This document shows positions 40,706-49,090 of a stretch of 56,938 nucleotides of DNA, piece by piece. The notes under the pieces were generated by a model. The model was not told the DNA's origin. It saw only the letters and a list, made by a program, of their open reading frames with translations, and did not search any database. The first letter of the stretch is position 1. Every line of letters starts with the position of its first letter. Where the stretch lies: IMG/VR virus record IMGVR_UViG_3300011114_000231, positions 1 through 56,938 of that record. One strand, given 5' to 3'. The DNA comes from a virus. Made by a program: the position numbers and the translations under genes.

Positions 40706-41809
40706 TTATAGCTCCGCTGATGCAGCCCAATCCGCATTAAAATAAACAAGTGTTCCTGTACCGCCAAGAGTTAAATTAAACCCTTTTTCAAGAGCAGTAT
40801 TTATAGTTGCCGTCCCACCGTTATTCCAACCTGTTGTATAGTATGAATTTTTACCAGATGTCCCCGCATTATCATACGAAACAACAGTTGGGGATGCGCG
40901 TTTTGATACTGCAAAATTTACCGTATTAACAGTTGCACCACTTGCAATAGCGTTAACAAACAACTGTCCTGTTCCAGCGGTAACTGCCGTTGGGACAGCA
41001 ACACTATTATTATACGACTTCTCGTAATACCGCTGACACAGTGCAAGCTCCTGCCCATACAGCCGCCGTTCAAATGGCGTGGCAACGGAGCCTACCTCAA
41101 GCTGTACGCCTGTGACAAGGAATGTGGCAGCACCCGTTGCTGTAGCATAAATGATGATCTGTAAGCCGTTTGCGATTGCGGAATTAACGCTAGCAAAGGT
41201 AACGCTGTATTGGGTCCATGTCGCCGCGCCGGTAAAAACTGAACTACCGATTGCAGTTGTGGATGCATAGTTATCGGTAGCAGTCGGAGCGGCAAGCGAA
41301 ACAGCTAGGCTCCCAGCGCCAGCTCCAACAGATTGTTTAGCCCAAAATGAAAGTGTAATGCTTTGCCCAGATAGGTCAGTGCAGTTAATGCCTTCAATGC
41401 GTTGGTATGTTTGCGGAAGATTAGTGCCAGCAAGTGAAAGAGAATATTTATATCCAGTTGGCACATCACTTGATTGCGTCGCAGTGACACTTGTTCCAGC
41501 GGTGACAGCCCAGCGATCAGCGACATATCCTGTCGTGCCTGTTGTGCCTCGCTGCCAAATTTGCATTGCACCATTGATGATGCGGTTGCGCATAGCTAGA
41601 GAGCTAGGGAAACTTGGGACGTTAGAGAACGTAGGATTGCCAGTAAACGATGGATTGCCACTGAGTGTGGGATTACCAGCAATGGTAGGAAGTGTAGCTG
41701 ACCCAGTTACAGTCAGATTTGCGCCAGCCGTAACGTTACCGCTAGTGTCGAGCGTCAGATTAGATACAGCTGACGTAACGTTTTTAATCTCGTCAACTAA
41801 TAGCGTCAT
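40706..41809 (-). CDS. Fibre-like protein with carbohydrate-binding-type domain (367 aa)
   Basis: A short fibre stalk (GNPTLSGNPSFTGNPTF) leads into RNRIINGAMQIWQRGTTGTT, an arrangement typical of phage tail fibres. A jelly-roll (CBM-like) region follows (ITLSFWAKQSVGAGAGSLAV) and ends FERRLYGQELALCQRYYEKS, a signature often seen at the junction to a variable receptor domain. Probably a receptor-binding or side fibre protein. Confidence 0.7.
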   Translation of the reverse strand: MTLLVDEIKNVTSAVSNLTLDTSGNVTAGANLTVTGSATLPTIAGNPTLSGNPSFTGNPTFSNVPSFPSSLAMRNRIINGAMQIWQRGTTGTTGYVADRWAVTAGTSVTATQSSDVPTGYKYSLSLAGTNLPQTYQRIEGINCTDLSGQSITLSFWAKQSVGAGAGSLAVSLAAPTATDNYASTTAIGSSVFTGAATWTQYSVTFASVNSAIANGLQIIIYATATGAATFLVTGVQLEVGSVATPFERRLYGQELALCQRYYEKSYNNSVAVPTAVTAGTGQLFVNAIASGATVNTVNFAVSKRASPTVVSYDNAGTSGKNSYYTTGWNNGGTATINTALEKGFNLTLGGTGTLVYFNADWAASAEL

Positions 41810-42252
41810 GACTGACTCCCGCTAGGCACTGCTGGCCACTCTACACCGATAACAGCAGAGATCAAAGATTCGACATCAGTAGCCGAGGCGACTGCGGTTT
41901 TAATTTCTGCGGCTTTAATTCTAACCACACTACGATATGTTGTCCAGTCCGAGGGTGCTGGAGTAGATGTTTCCATGCTACGAACAATCATCCAGTCTGA
42001 TGGAAACAACAGTGTATATGCAGTCTGAGAAATCTGCGCCGACCATACAGCCTTGAGACCATCCAAATCTTTTGGAAGACCGACACCCCAATAGAAACGA
42101 TCATCATATGTTTCTGGCTCAGCTTCTTCGGTGATGCCGAGGGCTGCGCGTTCCTCAACTGTAGCGAGGCGCAACCAGTTTGCTGGGTACTGAATCTCGT
42201 TATGCTCGAACGGCACGTCCAATGGTAGTGGTTTATTATCCAGGATAAACAT
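41806..42252 (-). CDS. Probable tail-fibre assembly chaperone (148 aa)
   Basis: Lies between two fibre genes and overlaps both by 1-4 bp. The C-terminal helix-rich domain (RIKAAEIKTAVASATDVESL) resembles DUF4376-type fibre assembly proteins; the N-terminus is strand-like (IQYPANWLRLATVEERAALG). Such chaperones help fold or trimerise the adjacent fibre. The match is by context and pattern. Confidence 0.55.
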   Translation of the reverse strand: MFILDNKPLPLDVPFEHNEIQYPANWLRLATVEERAALGITEEAEPETYDDRFYWGVGLPKDLDGLKAVWSAQISQTAYTLLFPSDWMIVRSMETSTPAPSDWTTYRSVVRIKAAEIKTAVASATDVESLISAVIGVEWPAVPSGSQS

Positions 42253-44600
42253 TATCTAGCCCTCGATATGTTGAAGGGATTTTCTGCAAAGGCGGCGTAG
42301 ATGTAAGTTCCACCAGAGACGTTTGGATCAATAGTGCCGCGCAACTTGAACCCATTTGATAGAATGTCAAGAGACGTTGATGCAGTGTCAACGTTGGTAA
42401 GGTTTGGGTACAACAAACGGTCAGCAACATTGTACGTATTGCGAGAGGAGTCTATAATGAACCATTGGGATATAGCATCTGTACGCTTTGTAAGGATAAA
42501 CCGTGGTCTAAAACCAAGGTGTATAAACGTGCCATCCGCAGACCCATTGCCTGTATAACTGCCAAACTTGGAATAGCCAGCTACTTCTGACCAGCAATAG
42601 GCGACGTATGTCGTGCCGCTAGCATTGATGTCGCTGTTTGTATTTACCCCTGATATTTGAACAGCAGAACTATTTAGTGTTCCAATGTATCCATTTAACC
42701 CAGATGCAGCGGCGGTTGTTTCGTTTAGTGCTAATACGTTTGTTCCAGTAATGCTTGGTGCTTTAACCAACCAACGAGTTGCAGAACTTCTTGATTTGAT
42801 GATAACGAAACTTGGAGTAGCACCAAGGCCATGGCCAACCGTAGACCCAGATGTGTTGTTCCCCGTATATGTCACAATGCTAAACCCAGCGGTGCGGTTA
42901 ACGCTGACAGTACTGAAGATGCTACCTTCACCGTTAAGTACACTCGTGCCTTGTCCCGCTTGCCATTGCCAGCCGATTAAGGTTTCCGCTGATTGGTTTG
43001 TTGCAGCAGATGTTCCGGTAACGGTAAAACCGTTTGAATTGATTGAACTGAAATATGGGGTCGCACTGACTTCTGCGTCGGTCAGATCACTTACCGATAG
43101 AACCGCGCCACGAACCGAGTCGATCAATACGTTGTTTGATACAACGTTTCGGCCCTTGATCCAGACCAAATCAGGCTTAAACGATGTCGCCGCAGCATTG
43201 TTGCTACTATTAGCAATGCTTTGCGTTGCTCCTGTACCCGTATACGTTGTTGCAGCCATAACCGTTGCACCATTAGGAATGGTTGGCGCTGGTAGGTTAT
43301 ACGTATTTAGAGCTACGTATCCTGTTGGTGGGGTGTACGAGAATGGGCGCTGACCAAAATTAACACTGCCCTGTGCGTTATTATTGCCGCCGAACCAGCA
43401 AGGAAAATAGTTATTATTACCCGTTGCACCAGAAACTAACGTGCCAAGGCTTGTATTGTTTTTATAGACAACAAGGTCTCCCGCCGTTGCGTCATACGCA
43501 AAACCAATGATGTCATTTGCCGCCCATGCAGTTGCATAAGCAGTTGTTGTCCCGCCGATAGATTTTGTCCCATCATTGTTATACCCAATAACGCCAGATT
43601 GTGATGGGGCTGTTTGGAATGAAACAGAGTCAATACAAATGCCCATCAAACAATTTTGCGTATTTGCAGGGGTAACTTCCCAGTACCATTTTCCGTTTGC
43701 TGGGATAATAATATTGCCACGCGCCGAGGCCCATGTGGTGGTGCTACCAAGAGCATATGTAAGATTGGCATTGGATACCGCCCAAACTGACTGGGTGCTA
43801 CCACTTAGGGGATTAATGACAGGGTAATTTGATGAAGCTGCACTAACAGTCGGGCTATCAATCATGCTGTCATATGTAACGCCAGCCGTGACGGAGATGT
43901 TGTTAGGGGTCCAGTTGTTGCCGTTCCCGCTATAATCTTTACCGATTGCTGCAGCTGTGGCAGCACTGTTATCTGAAAAGTTTAGATAGAACCCATTAGT
44001 CCCGTATGTACCTGTGTACTTAATAGGTTGCCAAATGCCGTTGCTATCGGTGAACCCAAAGCTGGACGGAGTAAGTTGCTGCCCATCAACAAAGTTAATT
44101 TCCGCAAGATACCCATCAAGATAGTTAGATGGTGTTTGTAAATACAAACCTATGCCGTGAGCAATAGCCGTATTTATATTTGTTGTGGTAAGAGATGAAC
44201 GGTTATCCGTTGTAAATGATGTTACTTCACTTCCGTTAACATATAAACGGACTTTGTTTGATGCCGCGCCTCCACTGAAAGCAAGTACAATATGATACCA
44301 AGCCGATGGGTCACGGAAGACTTGGGTTGTTGTAAATACTTGCGTGACATTGTTAAACAAATTTAATGTGTTGTCGTTGTTGAAATAAAATTGATTATTT
44401 TGCCCAGTTACGGATAATCCGATATTGTTAACGGCTGTTAAATTTCCCCGTTTGACCCAAACACTGTAAGTCCAAATGTTTTGTGATGTCGGCGTTATAA
44501 ATGTCCGGCCCAGATAAGCACTAGCCGACGACCGAAGCCGTACACTACGGTTGACCTGATAGTCCTGTCCTACAAAGAGAAGGCTGGGGGACACGCTCAT
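42252..44600 (-). CDS. Large receptor-binding/fibre protein with LamG-like domain (782 aa)
   Basis: The N-terminal third is a concanavalin A/LamG-like region (IWTYSVWVKRGNLTAVNNIG ... WYHIVLAFSGGAASNKVRLY ... LDGYLAEINFVDGQ), a sugar-binding fold. A SPRY-like or similar beta domain follows (GNIIIPANGKWYWEVTPA), then blocks of Thr/Ser-rich repeats with GLGATPSFVIIKSRS that resemble DUF7483. Length and composition fit a receptor-recognition protein. Overlaps its neighbours by one base on both sides. Confidence 0.65.
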   Translation of the reverse strand: MSVSPSLLFVGQDYQVNRSVRLRSSASAYLGRTFITPTSQNIWTYSVWVKRGNLTAVNNIGLSVTGQNNQFYFNNDNTLNLFNNVTQVFTTTQVFRDPSAWYHIVLAFSGGAASNKVRLYVNGSEVTSFTTDNRSSLTTTNINTAIAHGIGLYLQTPSNYLDGYLAEINFVDGQQLTPSSFGFTDSNGIWQPIKYTGTYGTNGFYLNFSDNSAATAAAIGKDYSGNGNNWTPNNISVTAGVTYDSMIDSPTVSAASSNYPVINPLSGSTQSVWAVSNANLTYALGSTTTWASARGNIIIPANGKWYWEVTPANTQNCLMGICIDSVSFQTAPSQSGVIGYNNDGTKSIGGTTTAYATAWAANDIIGFAYDATAGDLVVYKNNTSLGTLVSGATGNNNYFPCWFGGNNNAQGSVNFGQRPFSYTPPTGYVALNTYNLPAPTIPNGATVMAATTYTGTGATQSIANSSNNAAATSFKPDLVWIKGRNVVSNNVLIDSVRGAVLSVSDLTDAEVSATPYFSSINSNGFTVTGTSAATNQSAETLIGWQWQAGQGTSVLNGEGSIFSTVSVNRTAGFSIVTYTGNNTSGSTVGHGLGATPSFVIIKSRSSATRWLVKAPSITGTNVLALNETTAAASGLNGYIGTLNSSAVQISGVNTNSDINASGTTYVAYCWSEVAGYSKFGSYTGNGSADGTFIHLGFRPRFILTKRTDAISQWFIIDSSRNTYNVADRLLYPNLTNVDTASTSLDILSNGFKLRGTIDPNVSGGTYIYAAFAENPFNISRAR

Positions 44601-45295
44601 TATTTAACATCCGTAATAAGCCGTGCTGTTATGCGGGAAGCGCTCTCTACATAGTACGCCAGAACGTCAACAGCACCGGCTGTTAAGGTAAGAGTTGGTG
44701 CGCCGCCGGAAGAAAACTTCCAGTTAGACCCATATGCCAAAGTGCGGGAGCCTGTTGCATCTTGCGTAATAACGATAACGCCGCTCTGCCCAGCCGTGAG
44801 GTTAGTTGGGTTAGCGAGAGTGCGGTTACCGCCAAGTGTGACAGAAAAGAAGTTAGCCGCGTCAAAATCGGGAGTGATAGTAGCACCGTCAGTCAGGGCT
44901 ACAACAACACCGTTAGCGGCTTTGTTCGTAGTGAACCGACCAGATGTAGCGATACGAGCACGTTCTGACCCCCCAGTGTAGAAGGTCATAGGCAGATATG
45001 TGCCAGTGCCTGTCCGTGTTCCTTCAAGCTGATATTCAGCGTTTGTATTTGCGATGCGGAGTAAAGAAGTATTTGCTGGATCAGAAGATGAACCATATAA
45101 ATCTACGCCAGTAGTCGTACTTGTTCCATTTGGTAAAGCGGATATGTTTGTGCGACCATTTGCAACACTATTTTGGAACATCACACGGTTGACAAAGGTA
45201 GCATTGCTGAAGTCACCGGTGATGCGGCCACCAGTTCCTGTGAATGTCAAATTGGGCTGGGACGTGCCTGTAGAACCTTCAACTGTTACTGTCAT
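44600..45295 (-). CDS. Fibre-like protein (231 aa)
   Basis: Gly/Asn/Thr-rich fibre repeats (VEGSTGTSQPNLTFTGTGGR), with a middle part resembling a tail-fibre spike segment (MTFYTGGSERARIATSGRF) and a compact C-terminal domain (FFSVTLGGNRTLANPTNLTA). One-base overlap with the LamG-like gene. Probably another small receptor-associated protein. Confidence 0.6.
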   Translation of the reverse strand: MTVTVEGSTGTSQPNLTFTGTGGRITGDFSNATFVNRVMFQNSVANGRTNISALPNGTSTTTGVDLYGSSSDPANTSLLRIANTNAEYQLEGTRTGTGTYLPMTFYTGGSERARIATSGRFTTNKAANGVVVALTDGATITPDFDAANFFSVTLGGNRTLANPTNLTAGQSGVIVITQDATGSRTLAYGSNWKFSSGGAPTLTLTAGAVDVLAYYVESASRITARLITDVK

Positions 45296-45296
45296 G

Positions 45297-45770
45297 TTAC
45301 AGTCCCCGTATCCATGCTGCGTTGAAGTATGTACTACGAATATTAGCGTTTGTGTTAATAGCAGCGCCGGTATTTTGGTATATTCTAATATCTATATAAT
45401 CGCTTCCGCCATTTAGCGCAACTAAAGACGATACTAAAGTATTGAACTGATTCATAACACTGGTACCGTTTAGGTCAACACCATTTTTATATATTACACC
45501 GCTCTTAAAAATAGCAATATATGCTTCTGCTGCGCTAAATGATGGTGAACCTACACATGCGTTTACTTGGTATATACCGGCTACTTTAGGCTGAAATACC
45601 CCAGTAACTGCGTTAAACGCATAATCAGTATCAAACTCTTTTGTTTGATAATTTACTACGGTGTTAGCGCCAGTTGGTAGCGATTGCGCAGTTGATTGAT
45701 AATAGGAAACCGCAGGGCCACCCCCGTGCTGAAAGGCATTAACCGGAAAAGCGGGGGAGGTCGCGCTCAT
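45297..45770 (-). CDS. C1q-like small fibre tip protein (157 aa)
   Basis: After a short N-terminal tail the whole protein has the order of a C1q/TNF-type trimeric jelly-roll: FQPKVAGIYQVNACVGSP, YIAIFKSGVIYKNGVDLN and SDYIDIRIYQNTGAAINT. It is nearly a free-standing version of the tip domain of the 314-residue protein. Likely sits at a fibre end. One-base overlap with the next gene. Confidence 0.65.
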   Translation of the reverse strand: MSATSPAFPVNAFQHGGGPAVSYYQSTAQSLPTGANTVVNYQTKEFDTDYAFNAVTGVFQPKVAGIYQVNACVGSPSFSAAEAYIAIFKSGVIYKNGVDLNGTSVMNQFNTLVSSLVALNGGSDYIDIRIYQNTGAAINTNANIRSTYFNAAWIRGL

Positions 45771-46210
45771 CAGTAATCTCCGCCTACTGCAGTCACATGG
45801 AATCCAGCGGCAACAGCCGTACCAAAGGTTACGTACACTTTATACCCAGCTGGCAGGGATACGTTCATTGGGATTGTAATTTCAGCGAGTGCTGCAACTT
45901 CCGATAACGTAGTAGCCGCGCATGTAAATTCTGTGAACAACGTATTATTGGCTGCTGTTGTAGTTACGCCACCGTTATTGATCCACACGCGGCAAGCAGT
46001 TGCTACGTTAGTTCCAAGGGCGCGAAGGCGGAGATAATCAATACGCGACCCATTTGCCCCTGCTGTTTCAACTGGGCCATAGATAGTTCCAGATGAACCG
46101 TCTTTGGTTGTGTTTGCAGTAACACCGGGAGTTGCAGCACTTGCTGCTGCCCCAGAAAGCCAGGACGTAAACGGTGTTAATGGAAAAATAGGAGTGGTAT
46201 TGGCGGGCAT
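45770..46210 (-). CDS. Small beta-rich fibre-like protein (146 aa)
   Basis: Starts MPANTTPIFPLTPFTSWLSG. Strand-rich throughout, with an alanine/threonine-rich central region and no helix. Similar openings (TSPAFPVNAF) occur in the C1q-like neighbour, suggesting a shared docking peptide. Function likely structural. Confidence 0.55.
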   Translation of the reverse strand: MPANTTPIFPLTPFTSWLSGAAASAATPGVTANTTKDGSSGTIYGPVETAGANGSRIDYLRLRALGTNVATACRVWINNGGVTTTAANNTLFTEFTCAATTLSEVAALAEITIPMNVSLPAGYKVYVTFGTAVAAGFHVTAVGGDY

Positions 46211-46512
46211 CAGAAACCTCCAAGAGTGTTAGCTAGGGTCAATGTTGTCCCCACTGGTATAGCCACGATGGCGTTTATAGTAACAGAACCAGCACCATTT
46301 GAAATAGAAATATTAGTACCTGCTGTCAGTGTAGATGGTACATACGACGATCCATTACCAATAGGAATCTGACCATTGGTTGGAGAAGCAGTTGTAGTCT
46401 GCTGTACCAGTGTGCCAGTACCAGATGGCAGTGTGATAGTATTATTAGCTGCCGCAGCTGCAGCCTGCAGTTGAGTATAGCCAGATGTGGAACCATTAAG
46501 TTTAAGCGGCAT
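46210..46512 (-). CDS. Small fibre-like protein (100 aa)
   Basis: Starts MPLKLNGSTSGYTQLQAAAA and continues with Gly/Thr/Ser-rich strands (IPIGNGSSYVPSTLTAGTNI). The N-terminus resembles the first residues of the neighbouring fibre anchor (LKLKNN). One-base overlap with the gene before it. Probably a minor fibre component. Confidence 0.5.
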   Translation of the reverse strand: MPLKLNGSTSGYTQLQAAAAAANNTITLPSGTGTLVQQTTTASPTNGQIPIGNGSSYVPSTLTAGTNISISNGAGSVTINAIVAIPVGTTLTLANTLGGF

Positions 46513-46520
46513 AGGTCACC

Positions 46521-47210
46521 TCACACAATGGTCCATGTTGACCCAGTAGGGATTGTAACAGTTACCCCACCATTGATAGTAATTGGGCCAGCAGTCATAG
46601 CGTTCCAGCTACCTGTCTTACTGCCGCCAATAGAGTAATCAGTTGTAACAGTCGTCTGGTTCTCCCAGAAAATCTGATCAGTACCAGCGCCTGATGCACC
46701 ACTACCTACTGCCGACCATACGGACCCATTATACCCTTCAAACGAAGAGTTTGTGGTATTGAATCTAATCATACCTGGCAGTGAGATACCGCCTGATGGC
46801 TGCTGAGCAGTAGTACCTGCTGGCAAGCGAATAGCATCTGTAGCGGTTATATCTACGGAAACGACTGGCGTTGTCTTACCAATGCCAAGTTTACCGGTAC
46901 TGTCCACTACGACTGGAGAGGAATCTGGGTTAGCAGAATCCTCAATGAGAATGGCATTACCTGCACCAGTCTGAGTGACCCTAAGTGCGGTACTAGCCGA
47001 TGCCACGGACACTACGGTTGCACCTGTAAGAGTGCCGCCAGTTAGCGGAAGAAACGTGGATGTGAGATCAGTAGCAAGAGCAAGAGATAGCTGACTGCGG
47101 GTGATACGTTTAGTTGTATCTTCGCTAGTATCAAAGATAACCAGGCTATCGTCACTTGATGACGCAGCGCCTGTAAGCGGATCAAGACCTGGAATACGTT
47201 TAGCTGTCAT
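46521..47210 (-). CDS. Fibre-like protein with virion-anchoring N-terminus (229 aa)
   Basis: The first 40 residues (AKRIPGLDPLTGAASSSDDS ... VIFDTSEDTTKRITRSQL) are a pattern common at the N-termini of phage fibres that attach to the tail. Beta-solenoid-type repeats follow (TLTGATVVSVASASTALRVT), then a short C-terminal domain. First fibre-type gene after the terminator at 47227-47250. Confidence 0.65.
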   Translation of the reverse strand: MTAKRIPGLDPLTGAASSSDDSLVIFDTSEDTTKRITRSQLSLALATDLTSTFLPLTGGTLTGATVVSVASASTALRVTQTGAGNAILIEDSANPDSSPVVVDSTGKLGIGKTTPVVSVDITATDAIRLPAGTTAQQPSGGISLPGMIRFNTTNSSFEGYNGSVWSAVGSGASGAGTDQIFWENQTTVTTDYSIGGSKTGSWNAMTAGPITINGGVTVTIPTGSTWTIV

Positions 47211-47226
47211 CTCAGACTCCTATGGG

Positions 47227-47250
47227 AAAAGCAGGGGTCGTAACCCCTGC
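47227..47250 (-). terminator. Terminator-like hairpin after the 122-aa gene
   Basis: On the - strand, GCAGGGG (47250-47244), a loop of six and CCCCTGC (47237-47231) form a perfect 7-bp stem followed by TTTT (47230-47227). The short T-run makes it a moderate terminator or attenuator between the 122-residue gene and the fibre array; read-through is likely. The + strand side also has a T-rich stretch, so it could act in both directions. Confidence 0.6.
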
Positions 47251-47257
47251 CTTATTT

Positions 47258-47626
47258 TTACGAAGCCATAACTACCCAGTTAGTGCCGTCGCTAACAAGT
47301 TCAACCCAAGCCCCAGCAGAAGCGGCAAGGATTGCCGTACCTGCGGTAGCGGAGCCAATGGGAACTACGTTGCTAGACGCAGACACAACAGTAAACGCAG
47401 CAATAGTCTTGATAGTAAGAGCACGACCAGGAGCCGAAGAAGCCGCTGGAAGCGTCACAGTGATAGAAGCCGTACCATTGCACACAATGAAACGGTCAGT
47501 AGATGCTACTGTGAACGATGCAGTCTTTGTAACAGGTGCTGCACCGGTAACAGTCAGGGTATTGAGGGTAGCTTTTCCGCTGTTAATGATAACATTATCC
47601 AACGCAACGCCAGTATAAAGACCCAT
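47258..47626 (-). CDS. Small virion protein, decoration/fibre-like (122 aa)
   Basis: Starts MGLYTGVALDNVIINSGKAT behind an AGGAGG ribosome binding site. Strand-rich with alanine/threonine (TVASTDRFIVCNGTASITVT). It resembles the C-terminal segment of phage fibres or capsid-decoration proteins. Lies between two terminators. Function inferred from context. Confidence 0.55.
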   Translation of the reverse strand: MGLYTGVALDNVIINSGKATLNTLTVTGAAPVTKTASFTVASTDRFIVCNGTASITVTLPAASSAPGRALTIKTIAAFTVVSASSNVVPIGSATAGTAILAASAGAWVELVSDGTNWVVMAS

Positions 47627-47637
47627 TTCTGCCTCCT

Positions 47638-47665
47638 AAAAAGGAGGTGGGGCCAAAGCCCCACC
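47638..47665 (-). terminator. Terminator-like hairpin after the head genes
   Basis: On the - strand, GGTGGGGC (47665-47658), a four-base loop and GCCCCACC (47653-47646) form an 8-bp stem, followed three bases later by TTTTT (47642-47638). It sits right after the gene at 47669 and before the 122-residue gene's ribosome binding site. Likely partial termination to keep capsid mRNA above fibre mRNA. Confidence 0.7.
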
Positions 47666-47668
47666 GTT

Positions 47669-48136
47669 TTATGCGCTAGGAATGGTACCGAGATCGGCAC
47701 CCAGGTTAATAACAGCGATAGACACCTTCATGCTGGCAACGTCAATGCTGTTGGTATTGACAGTCATCACAATGTTGGTGTTAGCCGTAGTGTACGCTGG
47801 AGTAGTAGCAGCGGCAGTCGTCAGGGCAGCAGCGTTCAGGTTGAACGCCGAAGCGAACAACGTAGTAGAACCTGTGATACCAAGGTCAACAGTACCGGTT
47901 GCGCCTTCTGCAGTGATCAGCGTAGCACCGCCACCCAGGATGAGAGCACCTTTCGGGATCACACCAAGAACGAGAGTGTCGGTAGAAGCCAGAGCTGCTA
48001 CACCTGCTGCAGAACGTGCTGCTGCAATCTTAGCGAAATCAACGGTGATTTCGTAGACTGTGACACGGTTCGTATAAGGAGCTGTAAAGCCAGCGGAACC
48101 CTTATTGAACCCATAGGAATCGGTATATGCGGTCAT
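47669..48136 (-). CDS. Capsid-associated or decoration protein (155 aa)
   Basis: Directly downstream of the major capsid gene (12-bp gap). Alanine/threonine-rich strands (DTLVLGVIPKGALILGGGAT) and an alanine-rich central helix (AKIAAARSAAGVAAL). Its place and size fit a head decoration or stabilisation protein made in comparable amounts to the capsid. No direct family proof. Confidence 0.6.
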   Translation of the reverse strand: MTAYTDSYGFNKGSAGFTAPYTNRVTVYEITVDFAKIAAARSAAGVAALASTDTLVLGVIPKGALILGGGATLITAEGATGTVDLGITGSTTLFASAFNLNAAALTTAAATTPAYTTANTNIVMTVNTNSIDVASMKVSIAVINLGADLGTIPSA

Positions 48137-48148
48137 AATAGGTTCTCC

Positions 48149-49075
48149 TTATGCGAAGGTGCAAACAGCTTGTGCGAGGGCTTCAGGCTTCACAACCTTA
48201 TAGCCATACACCTGCAAGCCACGGATGATGTCACCGAAGGTGGTTTCCGAACGAATGGTTTCCATCTCAGTCATCTGAGAAGCAAACGTCAGACCCATCT
48301 TAGTGCCAGCGACAAGGCTGTACTTAGCGGACGAAACGTTGAGGTTGTGGCTCACATAGAGAGTGAAACGATCAACCATACCGAGACGACCATTGCGGAT
48401 TGGCGACATGCTGTCACCAGTGATGGAAGCGTCCTTCAGTTCCGACTTCTTGATCAGACCAGCCATACGGGCAGGAATGACAACGAAGCGACCCTGCTCA
48501 GGGCAGTTGGCTTCATCAAGAACGGTACCCAGATCGACGAGAAGGTCAACCACGGAGGTCGTGCCACCAGCGCCGTCCTTAGTGACGGTAAGCGGAGAAG
48601 CAGTAGTACCGAGGTTGAACGCGCCAGACTGCTGACCAGCGGTAGCACCCTTGTTGTAGGTACCAATGTCAGGCAGCATGTCGGTCAGAACGCGCTGGTC
48701 GATTTTGATCTTCATCTGCTCGGAAGCATCTTTAGACCACATATCCATCAGCTTAACATCCGACTGGACTTTATCAATGTCGTCCTCAACGCAAGCGAAG
48801 TACTCGCCCTTGTCGATGAGCAGCTGCAGCTTTGGCTTATCTGGGTTTTCGACAACGAGATTCTGACCCTTCACGTAATCACGGATCGTGATGTTTGGCT
48901 GGGTACGAATGTTAACAGTGTCACCCTGATTGCGGATTTCACCTTCGTAGTCGGTGTTGGAGATAGCAGCCAACACGGTTGCATCGTAGAAGTTTTCGAT
49001 CAATTTGCCGGACCAAATTTCGGGGATGAAGTTACCCGAATAATTGGGACGGCCTGGTGCGACAGGATACGCCAT
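48149..49075 (-). CDS. Major capsid protein (308 aa)
   Basis: The N-terminus reads FIPEIWSGKLIENFYDATVL, with a domain including TVNIRTQPNITIRDYVKGQN; these are features of HK97-fold major capsid proteins of the P22-like/aquatic podovirus kind. About 308 residues and no visible cleavage peptide. Preceded by the scaffold gene and followed by a decoration-like gene, the usual head order. Forms the head shell. Confidence 0.88.
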   Translation of the reverse strand: MAYPVAPGRPNYSGNFIPEIWSGKLIENFYDATVLAAISNTDYEGEIRNQGDTVNIRTQPNITIRDYVKGQNLVVENPDKPKLQLLIDKGEYFACVEDDIDKVQSDVKLMDMWSKDASEQMKIKIDQRVLTDMLPDIGTYNKGATAGQQSGAFNLGTTASPLTVTKDGAGGTTSVVDLLVDLGTVLDEANCPEQGRFVVIPARMAGLIKKSELKDASITGDSMSPIRNGRLGMVDRFTLYVSHNLNVSSAKYSLVAGTKMGLTFASQMTEMETIRSETTFGDIIRGLQVYGYKVVKPEALAQAVCTFA

Positions 49076-49090
49076 GGTTTTTAACTCCGT

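Noticed and set aside
47222-49084. A 620-codon open frame on the + strand opposite the capsid and neighbouring genes
   Set aside because: It lies antisense to three well-supported genes, including the major capsid. Composition is Arg/Ser/Cys/His-rich, as expected from the complement of Ala/Thr/Val-rich genes, with no ribosome binding site of note.
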